A stretch of 64,000 bases of DNA, from positions 75,569-139,568 of the forward strand of contig CAZCUN010000001.1 in the NCBI GenBank assembly GCA_964502215.1, given 5' to 3'. Positions 50,515-60,634 of this stretch are shown here, one piece after another (the stretch's first letter is position 1; each line of letters begins with the position of its first letter). Source of the stretch: JAALLB01 sp964502215. GTDB lineage: Bacteria; Pseudomonadota; Alphaproteobacteria; Rhizobiales; Rhizobiaceae. Position numbers and translations under genes: made by a program. Below the pieces are notes generated by a model. The model had not been told where the DNA came from, made no database searches, and worked only from the letters and a program-made list of their open reading frames with translations.

Positions 50515-51258
50515 CTAGGTTTTCTTAGCTAACACCATATAATTTACATCCATATCGCGTGACTTGTTCCAGCGGTCTTGCAGCACGTTGTAGAACACGC
50601 CTGTTTGATCAATGAACGCCATGCCCTGCTCAGAAATAGGTGCTTCGATTTCTTCTGGACGGACTAGTTTTTCATATTCGTGCGTACCTTTTGGCAACCA
50701 GCGTAGAACATTTTCTGCCATGAAGATTGCAAGCATCTTTGCTTTTTGAGTTCGGTTGATGGTTGCTACAAACATTAGGCCGTTGGGTTTTACCATTTTT
50801 GCGCAAGAGGTCATAAAGAGATTTACGTCTGCAACGTGTTCTACAACTTCCATGTTAAGGATCACGTCAAATTTTTCACCACTTGCTTCTAAGCTTTCAG
50901 AAGTTGTGGCGCGGTAGTCGATATCAAGGCCTGATTGTTCTGCGTGAATTTTGGCGATTTCGATGTTTACTTCTGAGGCATCTGCGGCAACCACATCTGC
51001 ACCCAGTCTTGCCATGGGTTCGGACAGTAATCCACCACCACACCCAATGTCTAAGATACGCAAGCCTTTAAACGCTTTTGGGTCTTTTAAATCGCGGTTA
51101 AAATTTTCACAGACTTTTTCTTTGATGTATTCAAGACGCACCGGATTAAACTTGTGGAGTGGTTTAAATTTACCCGTTGGATCCCACCACTCTGCTGCCA
51201 TCGCAGAAAAACGGGCTACATCTGCTTCATCAATTGTTGTTTTTGCGGTGTCTGTCAT
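50515..51258 (-). CDS. ubiG: Ubiquinone biosynthesis O-methyltransferase UbiG
   Basis: A 247-residue SAM-dependent methyltransferase that performs both O-methylations of ubiquinone synthesis. The SAM loop LRILDIGCGGGLLSEPMARLGADVVAAD (in parts), the N-terminal FSAMAAEWWDPTGKFKPLHKFNPVRL block and the VVEHVADVN motif are diagnostic of UbiG. It is divergent from lysC, as in many rhizobia, with about 150 bases between starts, and converges with the aldo/keto reductase with 10 bases between stops. Confidence 0.94.
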   Translation of the reverse strand: MTDTAKTTIDEADVARFSAMAAEWWDPTGKFKPLHKFNPVRLEYIKEKVCENFNRDLKDPKAFKGLRILDIGCGGGLLSEPMARLGADVVAADASEVNIEIAKIHAEQSGLDIDYRATTSESLEASGEKFDVILNMEVVEHVADVNLFMTSCAKMVKPNGLMFVATINRTQKAKMLAIFMAENVLRWLPKGTHEYEKLVRPEEIEAPISEQGMAFIDQTGVFYNVLQDRWNKSRDMDVNYMVLAKKT

Positions 51259-51411
51259 GGCTCTTGTCCTTTGTCTTGGTTATAGGTTGTGCCTTGTGGT
51301 CAATATGTCAATAAGTGTGACTTGCGACAAAGTTGATTTTTAGGTACAACGCCTACAACTCGCGCTATTCATAGGGCGAATTTTTTTGTCTAACTTATTA
51401 AGAGTATTGCC

Positions 51412-52653
51412 TTGGCCAGACTTGTCATGAAATTTGGTGGAACTTCGGTTGCGGATATTGAACGCATCCAAGTTGTTGCACGCCATGTTAAACGCGAAGT
51501 TGATGCGGGCAATGAAGTTGCTGTCGTTGTTTCTGCTATGTCTGGTAAGACCAACGAGTTGGTTGCCTGGACAAAAGAAATTGCTCCCATGCATGATGCG
51601 CGCGAGTATGATGCGGTGGTAGCTTCTGGTGAGCAAGTAACATCAGGTCTTCTTGCAATGGGACTTCAACACATTGGTGTTGATGCGCGTTCATGGCTTG
51701 GTTGGCAAATTCCACTTAAAACAGACGCCTCGCATGGGGCTGCGCGTATTGAAGAGATTGACTCAGATTTTCTAATCGAACGTATTTCTGGTGGCCAAGT
51801 TGCTGTGATCGCAGGTTTTCAAGGCATTGGCCCTGATAATCGTATTGCAACGCTTGGGCGTGGTGGATCTGATACGTCGGCTGTGGCAATTGCTGCTGCG
51901 ATTGGTGCAGACCGTTGTGATATTTATACCGACGTGGACGGGGTTTATACAACCGACCCACGCATTGAACCACGTGCAAAACGGATGGAAAAAATCTCGT
52001 TTGAAGAGATGTTAGAAATGGCATCCCTTGGCGCTAAGGTTTTGCAAGTACGCTCTGTTGAAATGGCGATGATCCACGGCGTTCGTACATTTGTTCGCTC
52101 TAGTTTTGATGAGCCTGAAAGCATTAATCCAGCCGAAGCAGTCGGGACGCTAATTTGTGATGAGGATGAAATTTTGGAAAAAGAAGTTGTAACAGGCATA
52201 GCCTACACAAAAGATGAAGCTCAAATTTCCTTGCGCCGTGTTCCTGATCGCCCAGGGATTTCAGCGTCAATTTTTGGCCCTCTTGCTGAAAGTCATATTA
52301 ATGTTGATATGATTGTTCAAAGTGTTTCTGAAGATGGCTCAAAAACAGATATGACCTTTACCGTCCCAGAAGGGGATGTTGAAAAGGCTGTTAAAGTTCT
52401 TGAAGATGAGCGCGATGATATTTCATTTGAAATGATTCAAAGTGATACGGGTTTAGCAAAAATTTCTGTTATTGGTATTGGTATGCGTAGTCATGCTGGT
52501 GTTGCTTCAACAGCATTTTCTGCATTAGCTGACAAAAATATAAATATTCGTGCTATAACGACATCAGAGATTAAATTCTCATTACTGATTGATGCTGATT
52601 ATACAGAATTAGCAGTGCGTACTTTACATGCAGTTTATGGTTTAAACCAATAA
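51412..52653 (+). CDS. lysC: Aspartate kinase
   Basis: A 413-residue kinase that phosphorylates aspartate, the first step to lysine, threonine, methionine and diaminopimelate. The N-terminal KFGGTSV motif, the TLGRGGSDTSAVAIAAA block and the YTDVDGVYTTDPR segment define the kinase domain (about 1-250). Two ACT domains at about 265-410 (SLRRVPDRPGISASIFGPLA and the final VIGIGMRSHAGVASTAFSAL) provide feedback control by lysine and/or threonine. The start is TTG at 51412, giving the usual MARLVMKFGG N-terminus, with AAGAG upstream; the ATG at 51427 is the alternative but would trim the conserved first strand. Confidence 0.95.
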   Translation: MARLVMKFGGTSVADIERIQVVARHVKREVDAGNEVAVVVSAMSGKTNELVAWTKEIAPMHDAREYDAVVASGEQVTSGLLAMGLQHIGVDARSWLGWQIPLKTDASHGAARIEEIDSDFLIERISGGQVAVIAGFQGIGPDNRIATLGRGGSDTSAVAIAAAIGADRCDIYTDVDGVYTTDPRIEPRAKRMEKISFEEMLEMASLGAKVLQVRSVEMAMIHGVRTFVRSSFDEPESINPAEAVGTLICDEDEILEKEVVTGIAYTKDEAQISLRRVPDRPGISASIFGPLAESHINVDMIVQSVSEDGSKTDMTFTVPEGDVEKAVKVLEDERDDISFEMIQSDTGLAKISVIGIGMRSHAGVASTAFSALADKNINIRAITTSEIKFSLLIDADYTELAVRTLHAVYGLNQ

Positions 52654-52729
52654 ACTAAACATAATACATGTTAGTATAAGTAGTTTTACGAATAGAAATT
52701 TGGGCCTACTGCCCTTAATTGGAAGCATT

Positions 52730-54997
52730 ATGAGCTCTCAACCTAAAGGACCAAGCGTTCTGCTTCGCCGTTTGCGCGAAATTATGGCAGAACCGCATGA
52801 CCCGCAAACGCGGCTGGATACGATTGTTGCTGACATTGCTAGCAACATGTCGACAGAGGTATGCTCAACCTATGTACTTCGCGCTGATGGTATGTTGGAG
52901 CTTTATGCTTCTTATGGTCTGAATGCAGAAGCGGTACATAAGTCTGCACTTCGTGTTGGGCAAGGGCTTGTGGGTACGATTGCAGTTTCTGCCAGAGCCT
53001 TGAACCTTAATGATGCGCAAAAACACCCAGCCTTTGAGTATCTTCCAGAGACTGGCGAAGAAATTTATAATGCTTTTCTAGGAGTGCCAATTCTAAGGGC
53101 TGGTCGTGTTCTGGGTGTTTTGGTTGTTCAAAACAAATCAAACCGAACTTATATGAATGCAGAAGTTGAAGCGCTTGAAACCACTGCAATGGTCTTGGGT
53201 GAATTAATTGCAACCGGTGAATTGGAGCGCCTATCACCAAAAGGTGTGACACTTGATTTAAGTCGCCCGCTTACGGTTGATGGTGTTTCTTTGTCTGATG
53301 GAATTGGACTTGGATTTGTTGTTCTGCATGAACCACGGGTAATTGTTACTAACCTGTTCAATGATAAAGCTGATGAAGAAATCATGCGATTGCGGGATGC
53401 TCTTGTTAAGGTTCAGGTTTCTATCGATGTACTTTTCCAAAGCGGTAATGTTGCAGTTGAAGGAGAGCATCGAGATGTGCTTGAGGCCTATCGAATGTTT
53501 GCTCATGATCGCGGTTGGAACCGCCGTATGGAAGAGGCGATTACTAATGGGTTGACGGCAGAGGCTGCGGTTGAAAAAGTTCAAAATGATAACCGCGCCC
53601 GTATGATGCGTCAGCCTGATCCTTATTTGCGCGAGCGGCTTCATGACTTTGATGATCTTGCTAATCGACTATTACGCGAATTGGTAGGTAAGGTACATGG
53701 TTCTGAAACAGCGGTTGTAGATGGGGATCATATTATTGTTGCACGTAATATGGGTGCTGCTGAATTACTCGATTATAATAGTAAAAAATTACGCGGCCTG
53801 ATTTTAGAAGAAGCAGCGCCAAATTCGCATGTTGTTATTGTTGCAAGAGCACTTGGCATTCCTGTTGTTGGGCAACTTGCTGACTTCGTTTCAAATGCAG
53901 AGCAGGGAAACCCTATAATTGTGGATGGTGAAGCTGGCCAGGTTATGTTGCGCCCGCCTAGTGATATTGCTGAGGCATATCAGGAGAAAGTAAAGTTTAG
54001 AGCTGGTCGCCAAAAGCAATTTGAAAAGCTACGCGATCTACCGACCAAAACTAAAGACGGTATTGATATAGAGCTTTTGATGAATGCAGGTCTTATAATG
54101 GATTTGCATCAGCTGGAAACGAGTGGCGCAAGTGGTGTAGGGCTTTTTAGAACTGAACTTCAGTTTATGGTTTCATCGACATTGCCAAGACCAGGAGAGC
54201 AAGAAGAACTCTACAGGCATGTGCTTGATGAAGCGGGTGAGAAACCTGTTACTTTCCGCACAATTGATATTGGTGGGGATAAGGTTCTTCCATATCTAAA
54301 GGTTTTAAACGAAGAAAACCCTTCTATGGGTTGGCGTGCAATTCGCCTTTCACTCGACAGACCAGCTTTGCTTCGGTCTCAAGTTCGCGCTTTGCTAAAG
54401 GCTTCTGCTGGTAGAAATCTTCGCTTGATGGTTCCGATGGTAACTGAGGTTTGGGAAATTAATCAAGTTCGCGAATTGATTAAACGGGAAGTTGAACTTC
54501 AAACCCGCTTTGGTAATGAGATGCCACGCGCGTTCGAGCTGGGTGCAATGCTTGAAGTACCAAGTCTACTTTGGCAGTTAGATGAATTGATGCAAACTGT
54601 GGATTTTGTATCAGTGGGATCAAATGATCTGTTTCAGTTCACCATGGCGAGTGATCGTGGCAATGTGAACCTCGCTAATCGGTTTAGTCCGCTCAATAAG
54701 TCTTTTTTGCGGATTTTAAAACAGATTGTAGATAAGGCTGAAGCATACGAAAAACCAATTACGCTTTGTGGTGAGATGGCTGGTCGGCCACTTTCTGCAA
54801 TGGCACTTTTGGCGCTTGGTTATAAAAGTATATCGATGTCCCCAACGTTGATTGGCCCGGTTAAAACTATGTTGATGGCGCTTGATATAGGTGAATTAAG
54901 AGATGTTTTACTTCCTGCAATAGAAGATACTTCTGATCAAACGACCATTATGGAAGTTCTAAGGGATTTTGCTGACAGACGTGGTATTCCTTATTAG
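52730..54997 (+). CDS. ptsP: PTS-Ntr enzyme I (phosphoenolpyruvate-protein phosphotransferase)
   Basis: A 755-residue enzyme I of the nitrogen-related phosphotransferase system. A GAF domain (about 30-165) senses glutamine and related signals in rhizobia. The phosphohistidine domain has the active H367 in EEAAPNSHVVIVARALGIP, and the C-terminal PEP-binding barrel (about 460-740) has GVGLFRTELQF, GDKVLPYLK and FVSVGSNDLFQFTMA. It passes phosphate to NPr and EIIA-Ntr, controlling potassium, nitrogen and PHB responses. The frame is open to a TTG at 52700; the ATG at 52730 with GGAAG six bases upstream is preferred. Confidence 0.94.
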   Translation: MSSQPKGPSVLLRRLREIMAEPHDPQTRLDTIVADIASNMSTEVCSTYVLRADGMLELYASYGLNAEAVHKSALRVGQGLVGTIAVSARALNLNDAQKHPAFEYLPETGEEIYNAFLGVPILRAGRVLGVLVVQNKSNRTYMNAEVEALETTAMVLGELIATGELERLSPKGVTLDLSRPLTVDGVSLSDGIGLGFVVLHEPRVIVTNLFNDKADEEIMRLRDALVKVQVSIDVLFQSGNVAVEGEHRDVLEAYRMFAHDRGWNRRMEEAITNGLTAEAAVEKVQNDNRARMMRQPDPYLRERLHDFDDLANRLLRELVGKVHGSETAVVDGDHIIVARNMGAAELLDYNSKKLRGLILEEAAPNSHVVIVARALGIPVVGQLADFVSNAEQGNPIIVDGEAGQVMLRPPSDIAEAYQEKVKFRAGRQKQFEKLRDLPTKTKDGIDIELLMNAGLIMDLHQLETSGASGVGLFRTELQFMVSSTLPRPGEQEELYRHVLDEAGEKPVTFRTIDIGGDKVLPYLKVLNEENPSMGWRAIRLSLDRPALLRSQVRALLKASAGRNLRLMVPMVTEVWEINQVRELIKREVELQTRFGNEMPRAFELGAMLEVPSLLWQLDELMQTVDFVSVGSNDLFQFTMASDRGNVNLANRFSPLNKSFLRILKQIVDKAEAYEKPITLCGEMAGRPLSAMALLALGYKSISMSPTLIGPVKTMLMALDIGELRDVLLPAIEDTSDQTTIMEVLRDFADRRGIPY

Positions 54998-55055
54998 GGT
55001 AATCTCTGTATAAGAATATAAGATTCGAAATTTACCTCTTCAGGACAAACTACTC

Positions 55056-56132
55056 ATGCTCGTTCAGGAAAAACTAGACCAACTGCTGCAACGTCATGCG
55101 ACAATAGAAACAGAAATGCTGGATGGACCAGATCCAGAGCAGTATGTGAAGCTTGCTTCAGAGCATGCTGAGCTTGAACCTGTTGTTGTAAAAATCCGTG
55201 AATTTATGGAAGCTCAATCAAACCTTGAAGGTGCGGTTGAAATGTTAGAAGACGCTGATACTGACGCTGAAATGAAAGAGCTTGCTGAACTTGAAAAGCA
55301 AGAAGCAACAGATGTCATGGCTGCTTGTGAAGAAGAATTAAAGTTTCTTCTTATTCCTAAAGATGCAGCAGATGATAAGAGTGCTGTTCTTGAAATTAGA
55401 GCGGGCACAGGTGGTTCTGAGGCGGCTCTTTTTGGTGGTGATTTATTCCGCATGTATGAACGTCATGCAACACTGAAAGGTTGGAAAGTGGAAATACTTT
55501 CTGAAAGTGCTGGTGATGTTGGCGGTTATAAAGAAATTATTGCCTCTATCAGAGGAAGAGGTGTTTTTGCTCGAATGAAATTTGAGTCTGGTACGCACCG
55601 TGTTCAGCGGGTGCCTGATACAGAATCTGGAGGCCGTGTTCATACTTCAGCAGCGACGGTTGCTGTTTTGCCAGAAGCAGAGGAAATTGATATCGAAATT
55701 AGGAACGAAGATCTTCGTATTGATACGATGCGTGCTTCTGGTGCTGGTGGGCAACACGTTAATACGACTGATAGTGCAGTTCGTATTACGCACCTGCCAA
55801 CCAATACAGTTGTGACATCTTCTGAAAAATCGCAACACCAGAACCGTGCTTTTGCAATGAAGGCACTTCGTGCAAAGCTTTATGATATTGAGCGCCAAAA
55901 AGCGGATCAAGAACGAGCTGACTCCAGAAAAGGGCAGGTTGGTTCAGGTGATAGATCAGAAAGAATTCGTACTTATAATTTTCCACAGGGACGTATGACA
56001 GATCATCGGATTAATCTGACGCTTTATAAATTAGACCGTTTAATTATGGGCGAGGGTCTGGATGAAGTAATTGATGCTTTGGTAACCGACCATCAGGCAA
56101 GTATGCTAGCGGCAATGGAAGAAGATGCCTAA
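55056..56132 (+). CDS. prfA: Peptide chain release factor 1
   Basis: A 358-residue factor that ends translation at UAA and UAG. The stop-codon recognition tripeptide region is PDT (187-189) in HRVQRVPDTESGGRVHTSAA, the class 1 signature of RF1 (P-x-T). The catalytic GGQ motif is at 231-233 in SGAGGQHVNTTDS, its glutamine being the target of the methylase encoded by the next gene. Length and motifs are normal. It overlaps prmC by 8 bases, so the two are translationally coupled. Confidence 0.97.
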   Translation: MLVQEKLDQLLQRHATIETEMLDGPDPEQYVKLASEHAELEPVVVKIREFMEAQSNLEGAVEMLEDADTDAEMKELAELEKQEATDVMAACEEELKFLLIPKDAADDKSAVLEIRAGTGGSEAALFGGDLFRMYERHATLKGWKVEILSESAGDVGGYKEIIASIRGRGVFARMKFESGTHRVQRVPDTESGGRVHTSAATVAVLPEAEEIDIEIRNEDLRIDTMRASGAGGQHVNTTDSAVRITHLPTNTVVTSSEKSQHQNRAFAMKALRAKLYDIERQKADQERADSRKGQVGSGDRSERIRTYNFPQGRMTDHRINLTLYKLDRLIMGEGLDEVIDALVTDHQASMLAAMEEDA

Positions 56133-56964
56133 AGCGGAAATGCTTTCAAAGCTTTTAGCAAAAGCATCAGGACAGTTTGCCAAGGCAGGGTTTAATACAC
56201 CTGATCTTGATGCAAAAATTTTGCTCAAGCATTTGACGAAATACACAAGCGCACAATTAATTTCTAATGCAAATGCGATACTACAAACTGATAAGGTTAT
56301 GGAATTTCATGCGTTTGTTGAGCGTCGTTTAAAGCATGAACCTGTTCATCGAATTATTGGCTATCGGGAATTTTTTGGTAGAGACTTTTTCTTATCTGAA
56401 GAAACTTTAATTCCAAGACCAGATACTGAAACGCTTGTAGAAGAAGTTATTAAAAAAGCGCCCGCTAAAGTGTTGGAAATAGGAACAGGCTCAGGTGCAA
56501 TTGCGGTTAGTTTGGCTTGTGAACTGCCTAGTGTAGAAATTATTGCGACTGACGTTTCTTTGGATGCATTAAATACCGCAACTAGAAATGCTGCGGCTCA
56601 TAGTGTTTCAAATAAAATCAAGTTTACGCAGGCTAATTTGTTTGACGGGATTGAGGATGAATTTGATGCCATTGTTTCTAATCCACCCTATATAGCAAGT
56701 GGCGAGATTAAAGATTTGCAGATGGAAGTGAGATTGTTTGATCCTCGCCTCGCATTAGATGGTGGTGAAGATGGATTTGAATTTTATAAAGCAATTCTGC
56801 ATGAAGCAAAGGGGGTTTTGAAACCTGGAGGGATGGTTTTTCTTGAAATAGGTCTTAACCAAGAAGAAGAAGTATCAAGGCTTGCAAAAAGTTCTGGTTT
56901 TCAGGGAACACATGTCATTAAAGACTTAAATGATATTAAGCGTGTAGTGATAACAACTCTTTAG
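56125..56964 (+). CDS. prmC: Release factor glutamine methyltransferase PrmC
   Basis: A 279-residue SAM-dependent N5-glutamine methyltransferase that modifies the GGQ glutamine of RF1 and RF2, raising termination efficiency. SAM motif I is EIGTGSGAI (118-126) and the catalytic NPPY is at 186-189 in DAIVSNPPYI. The N-terminal helical domain (about 1-95) that grips the release factor contains RIIGYREFFGRDFFL. It overlaps the end of prfA by 8 bases. It is the last gene of the pair; the next gene lies 273 bases further. Confidence 0.95.
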   Translation: MPKAEMLSKLLAKASGQFAKAGFNTPDLDAKILLKHLTKYTSAQLISNANAILQTDKVMEFHAFVERRLKHEPVHRIIGYREFFGRDFFLSEETLIPRPDTETLVEEVIKKAPAKVLEIGTGSGAIAVSLACELPSVEIIATDVSLDALNTATRNAAAHSVSNKIKFTQANLFDGIEDEFDAIVSNPPYIASGEIKDLQMEVRLFDPRLALDGGEDGFEFYKAILHEAKGVLKPGGMVFLEIGLNQEEEVSRLAKSSGFQGTHVIKDLNDIKRVVITTL

Positions 56965-57237
56965 TTTTACAAGTTGTGACATATATGCACTTTTTAGTGA
57001 TTATTAAGCTAAATTATCAAAAAACGCTTGGCATCTGCTTTTTTAACGGATATTTATATCATACCGAATTATCGTATTTACGGTATATTCGAACTTCCGC
57101 TAAATTTTTATTATGAATGTCAGGGGCATAGCGGAACGCCGATATTGAAGGGTTTTCAGGCGAAATATAAAAAATTCCAACAGAGATTAAGTCTGCTTTT
57201 CAGCAGGTAAGTATAATTTTGTAAGCATAGGTAGTCG

Positions 57238-57819
57238 ATGAGACAATCAAACCAAAAATCGAGATCACGCGGAAGAGGACGTAAACCTCAAAATCCAATG
57301 AGCCGTAACTTTGAAAGTAATGGTCCTGATGTAAAAATTCGTGGGAACGCTTCTCATATCGCCGATAAATACACAACATTGGCACGAGACTCTTTGTCGA
57401 ATGGGGATCGTGTTATTGCGGAAAATTATTTGCAACATGCGGAGCACTACAATCGTATTGTCGCAGCTGCTCAAGTGCAATCAGATGCTCGTGCTGCTGA
57501 AATGGCAGAGAAGAGACAGGCAGAACAAGAATCTAACGTCACAGAAAATGCTAATGAAGAGTCTGAAGGCGTAGAAATTAAAGAAACGAGTAAAGCTGAC
57601 AGTGGTGAAGAAAATAGTGAAATGGGTTCGCCACCAAAAGAACGTAAAAACTCTCGTAACCGTCGTCCGCGTAAGCAAGCAAGTTCGGAGCAATCAACTG
57701 GTTCTGATGAAGCTGTTAGCATTTCAGATGAAACTTCAGTGGATGTAGAAGTAATCTCAGAAGATGCTGCAAAACTACCTGAAGGTTTGCTAAGCGGTAT
57801 GGCTACTGAAGAGGGCTAA
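57238..57819 (+). CDS. DUF4167-domain protein
   Basis: A 193-residue hydrophilic protein. The conserved N-terminal 80 residues (MRQSNQKSRSRGRGRKPQNP; RNFESNGPDVKIRGNASHIADKY; LARDSLSNGDRVIAENYLQHAEHYNRI in parts) match DUF4167, a family nearly confined to Rhizobiales. The basic start is RNA-binding-like. The remainder (about 85-193) is low complexity, alternating acidic and basic/serine tracts, and is probably disordered. Its place downstream of prmC and upstream of clpB is the usual one. The 273-base gap before it contains a dyad ATACCG-N14-CGGTAT (57061-57086) and probably its promoter. A terminator follows. Confidence 0.9.
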   Translation: MRQSNQKSRSRGRGRKPQNPMSRNFESNGPDVKIRGNASHIADKYTTLARDSLSNGDRVIAENYLQHAEHYNRIVAAAQVQSDARAAEMAEKRQAEQESNVTENANEESEGVEIKETSKADSGEENSEMGSPPKERKNSRNRRPRKQASSEQSTGSDEAVSISDETSVDVEVISEDAAKLPEGLLSGMATEEG

Positions 57820-57844
57820 TCTCTTCAAATAACTTATAAAGTTT

Positions 57845-57869
57845 AAGGGGGCATATGCTCCCTTTTTTT
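57845..57869 (+). terminator. Rho-independent terminator after the DUF4167 gene
   Basis: AAGGGGGCAT (57845-57854) pairs with ATGCTCCCTT (57855-57864) through one G-T pair; the centre forms a tight ATAT loop. Seven T residues follow directly. It starts 26 bases after the stop codon and separates this gene from clpB. Confidence 0.8.
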
Positions 57870-57875
57870 ATTCCT

Positions 57876-57904
57876 CTTTAATTGAGACAAATCAATTCCC
57901 ATAT
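57876..57904 (+). promoter_or_regulatory. clpB: Candidate RpoH (heat-shock) promoter of clpB
   Basis: CCCATAT at 57898-57904 matches the sigma-32 -10 consensus CCCATnT, and CTTTAA at 57876-57881 resembles the -35 CTTGAA with a 16-base spacer. It lies 92 bases before the clpB ATG. The -35 differs at one key base, so this is a reasoned guess supported by clpB being a standard RpoH target. Confidence 0.45.
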
Positions 57905-57995
57905 CTACTGGAACGGTATGCTGCATAGCAGGTGCCAAAATTTCAAATTGCATTTCTTGTGCTGTTAATCAGGCAAGAGGCTAAAGGAGTTTAAT

Positions 57996-60620
57996 ATGGA
58001 TATTGAAAAATATACGGATAGGATGAAAGGCTTCGTCCAATCTGCACAAACAAGCGCCCTTTCTAATGGGCATCAACAATTTGTTCCTGAGCATCTATTA
58101 AAAGTTTTACTGGATGATAGCGAAGGGCTTTGCGCTGGCTTGATTGAAAAATCAGGTGGGGATGTAAAGGCTGTTCGTGCATCCGTTGAAAAGACCTTAT
58201 CAGCTCAACCCAGTGTTTCTGGTGGTGGTGGGCAATTGTATTTGTCTGGTGATATTGCCAAGCTTTTTGAGCAGGCAGAAAAAGCAGCGACAAAGGCAGG
58301 CGATAGTTTTGTTTCTGTTGAGCGTATGTTGTTGGCAATGACATTGGATGCAAAGTCACCCACTGCAAAACATTTGAAAGCTGGTGATGTTGAGCCTAAG
58401 TCTTTAAACAAGGCAATTGAAGAAATTCGAAAAGGCCGTACGGCTGATAGCGCTAGTGCGGAATCTGTCTATGATGCGCTTAAAAAATATGCACGTGATT
58501 TAACGGCTGATGCGCGTGATGGCAAACTTGATCCAGTGATTGGTCGTGATGAAGAAATCCGTCGCTCTATTCAGGTTTTATCAAGACGTACAAAAAACAA
58601 TCCAGTTTTGATTGGTGAACCAGGCGTTGGTAAGACCGCAATCGCTGAAGGTTTAGCACTTCGTATCATTAACGGGGACGTTCCTGAATCTTTAAAAGAT
58701 AAACAACTCTTGTCTTTGGATATGGGGGCTTTGATTGCGGGTGCTAAATATCGCGGGGAATTCGAAGAACGTTTGAAGGCTGTTCTTTCTGAAGTGCAAT
58801 CTGCCAATGGTAAAATTGTACTTTTCATTGATGAAATGCATACACTTGTTGGTGCGGGTGCGTCTGAAGGCTCTATGGATGCATCAAACTTGCTGAAGCC
58901 AGCGCTTGCGCGGGGTGAACTTCATTGTGTTGGTGCGACAACGCTTAATGAATATCGAAAGCATGTGGAAAAAGATGCAGCGCTTGCGCGTCGCTTCCAG
59001 CCTGTTTTTGTAAGCGAACCTGATGTTGCCGATACGGTTTCTATTTTGCGCGGTATTAAAGAAAAATACGAAGTGCATCATGGGATTCGCATTAGCGATT
59101 CTGCATTGGTATCTGCAGCTAATTTATCTAATCGTTACATTACAGATCGGTTTTTACCGGATAAAGCAATTGACTTAATGGATGAGGCTGCGTCTCGCAT
59201 TCGGATGCAGGTAGATTCTAAGCCTGAAGAGCTTGATGAAATTGATCGTCGATTAATCCAACTTAAGATTGAACGGGAAGCTTTGCTTAAAGAAACTGAT
59301 AAGGCATCTAAAGAGCGTCTTAAAACGCTTGAAGGTGAACTTGCCCAATTGCAGGAAAAAGCTGATATTTTGACCACACGTTGGCAAAAAGAAAAGAATA
59401 AGCTTTCGGGCGCTCAGAATTTGAAAGAGCATCTTGATCATGCGCGCAACGAGCTTGAGCAGGCTCAGCGTGCTGGTGATTTAGCAAAGGCTGGCGAACT
59501 TTCTTACGGAACTATACCAGAGCTTGAAAAGCAAATAGCTGAAATTGAAGATGCTGAAGAAGATGATAGTGTGAAAGCTATGGTTGAAGAAACAGTGACG
59601 CCTGATCATATCGCACAGGTGGTTTCGCGCTGGACGGGTATTCCAGTAGATAAGATGCTTGAGGGGGAACGCGATAAACTGCTGCGCATGGAAGATGAGC
59701 TTGCAAAGCAAGTTGTTGGACAAGGCAAAGCTGTTCAAGCTGTTTCAAAAGCGGTTCGCCGCTCACGGGCAGGATTACAAGATCCTTCGCGTCCGATTGG
59801 TTCTTTCATGTTCCTTGGGCCAACAGGTGTTGGTAAGACTGAGCTTACAAAGGCATTGGCTGATTTTCTCTTTGATGATGATAGTGCAATGCTGCGTATT
59901 GATATGTCTGAATATATGGAAAAACATTCAGTTGCTCGTCTTATTGGCGCGCCTCCTGGATATGTTGGATATGATGAAGGTGGTGCGCTAACAGAAAGTG
60001 TCCGACGTAGGCCTTATCAAGTTATTTTATTTGATGAAATTGAAAAGGCGCATCCTGATGTTTTCAATGTGTTGCTACAGGTGCTTGATGATGGACGCTT
60101 AACGGATGGGCAAGGAAGAACAGTTGATTTTTCTAATACTATGATTGTCATGACATCTAATATGGGTGCTGAGTTTCTGGTTAGTCTTAAAGACGGGGAA
60201 GATGTTGCATCTGTTCGTGAACAAGTCATGGAAGTTGTTCGTGCAAGCTTCAGGCCTGAATTCTTGAACCGTATTGATGAAGTTGTGTTGTTTGAGCGAC
60301 TTAAAAAATCTGACATGGCAGGCATTGTTGAAATTCAATTGCGTCACTTGCGTAAGCTTTTGGCAGATCGACGTATTGAGCTTGAACTTGAAGCTGATGC
60401 TATCAACTGGTTGGCCGATCGTGGGTATGAGCCTGCATATGGTGCAAGGCCGCTAAAACGCGTCATTCAATCAGAACTTCAGGATTTGTTGGCTGAGAAA
60501 ATTTTATCAGGTGAAATTGTTGATGGTATGAGTGTTAAAGTCACCAATAAGAGTGATCGCCTCGTCGTAAAAGGGGTTTCTTCAATTAAAAATGATGAAG
60601 ATCATTTGTCTGCTGCTTGA
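57996..60620 (+). CDS. clpB: ATP-dependent disaggregase ClpB
   Basis: An 874-residue Hsp100 chaperone that works with DnaK to dissolve protein aggregates. The N-terminal Clp repeat domain (about 1-145), first AAA+ domain with GEPGVGKT, a long coiled middle domain (about 405-525, with heavily charged K/E/L heptads) and a second AAA+ domain with GPTGVGKTEL are all present; arginine fingers and pore loops look intact. It lacks ClpP-interaction features, as expected. An AAAGGAG site precedes the ATG. A plausible RpoH promoter lies upstream. Confidence 0.97.
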   Translation: MDIEKYTDRMKGFVQSAQTSALSNGHQQFVPEHLLKVLLDDSEGLCAGLIEKSGGDVKAVRASVEKTLSAQPSVSGGGGQLYLSGDIAKLFEQAEKAATKAGDSFVSVERMLLAMTLDAKSPTAKHLKAGDVEPKSLNKAIEEIRKGRTADSASAESVYDALKKYARDLTADARDGKLDPVIGRDEEIRRSIQVLSRRTKNNPVLIGEPGVGKTAIAEGLALRIINGDVPESLKDKQLLSLDMGALIAGAKYRGEFEERLKAVLSEVQSANGKIVLFIDEMHTLVGAGASEGSMDASNLLKPALARGELHCVGATTLNEYRKHVEKDAALARRFQPVFVSEPDVADTVSILRGIKEKYEVHHGIRISDSALVSAANLSNRYITDRFLPDKAIDLMDEAASRIRMQVDSKPEELDEIDRRLIQLKIEREALLKETDKASKERLKTLEGELAQLQEKADILTTRWQKEKNKLSGAQNLKEHLDHARNELEQAQRAGDLAKAGELSYGTIPELEKQIAEIEDAEEDDSVKAMVEETVTPDHIAQVVSRWTGIPVDKMLEGERDKLLRMEDELAKQVVGQGKAVQAVSKAVRRSRAGLQDPSRPIGSFMFLGPTGVGKTELTKALADFLFDDDSAMLRIDMSEYMEKHSVARLIGAPPGYVGYDEGGALTESVRRRPYQVILFDEIEKAHPDVFNVLLQVLDDGRLTDGQGRTVDFSNTMIVMTSNMGAEFLVSLKDGEDVASVREQVMEVVRASFRPEFLNRIDEVVLFERLKKSDMAGIVEIQLRHLRKLLADRRIELELEADAINWLADRGYEPAYGARPLKRVIQSELQDLLAEKILSGEIVDGMSVKVTNKSDRLVVKGVSSIKNDEDHLSAA

Positions 60621-60634
60621 TTGATCTTTAATAA

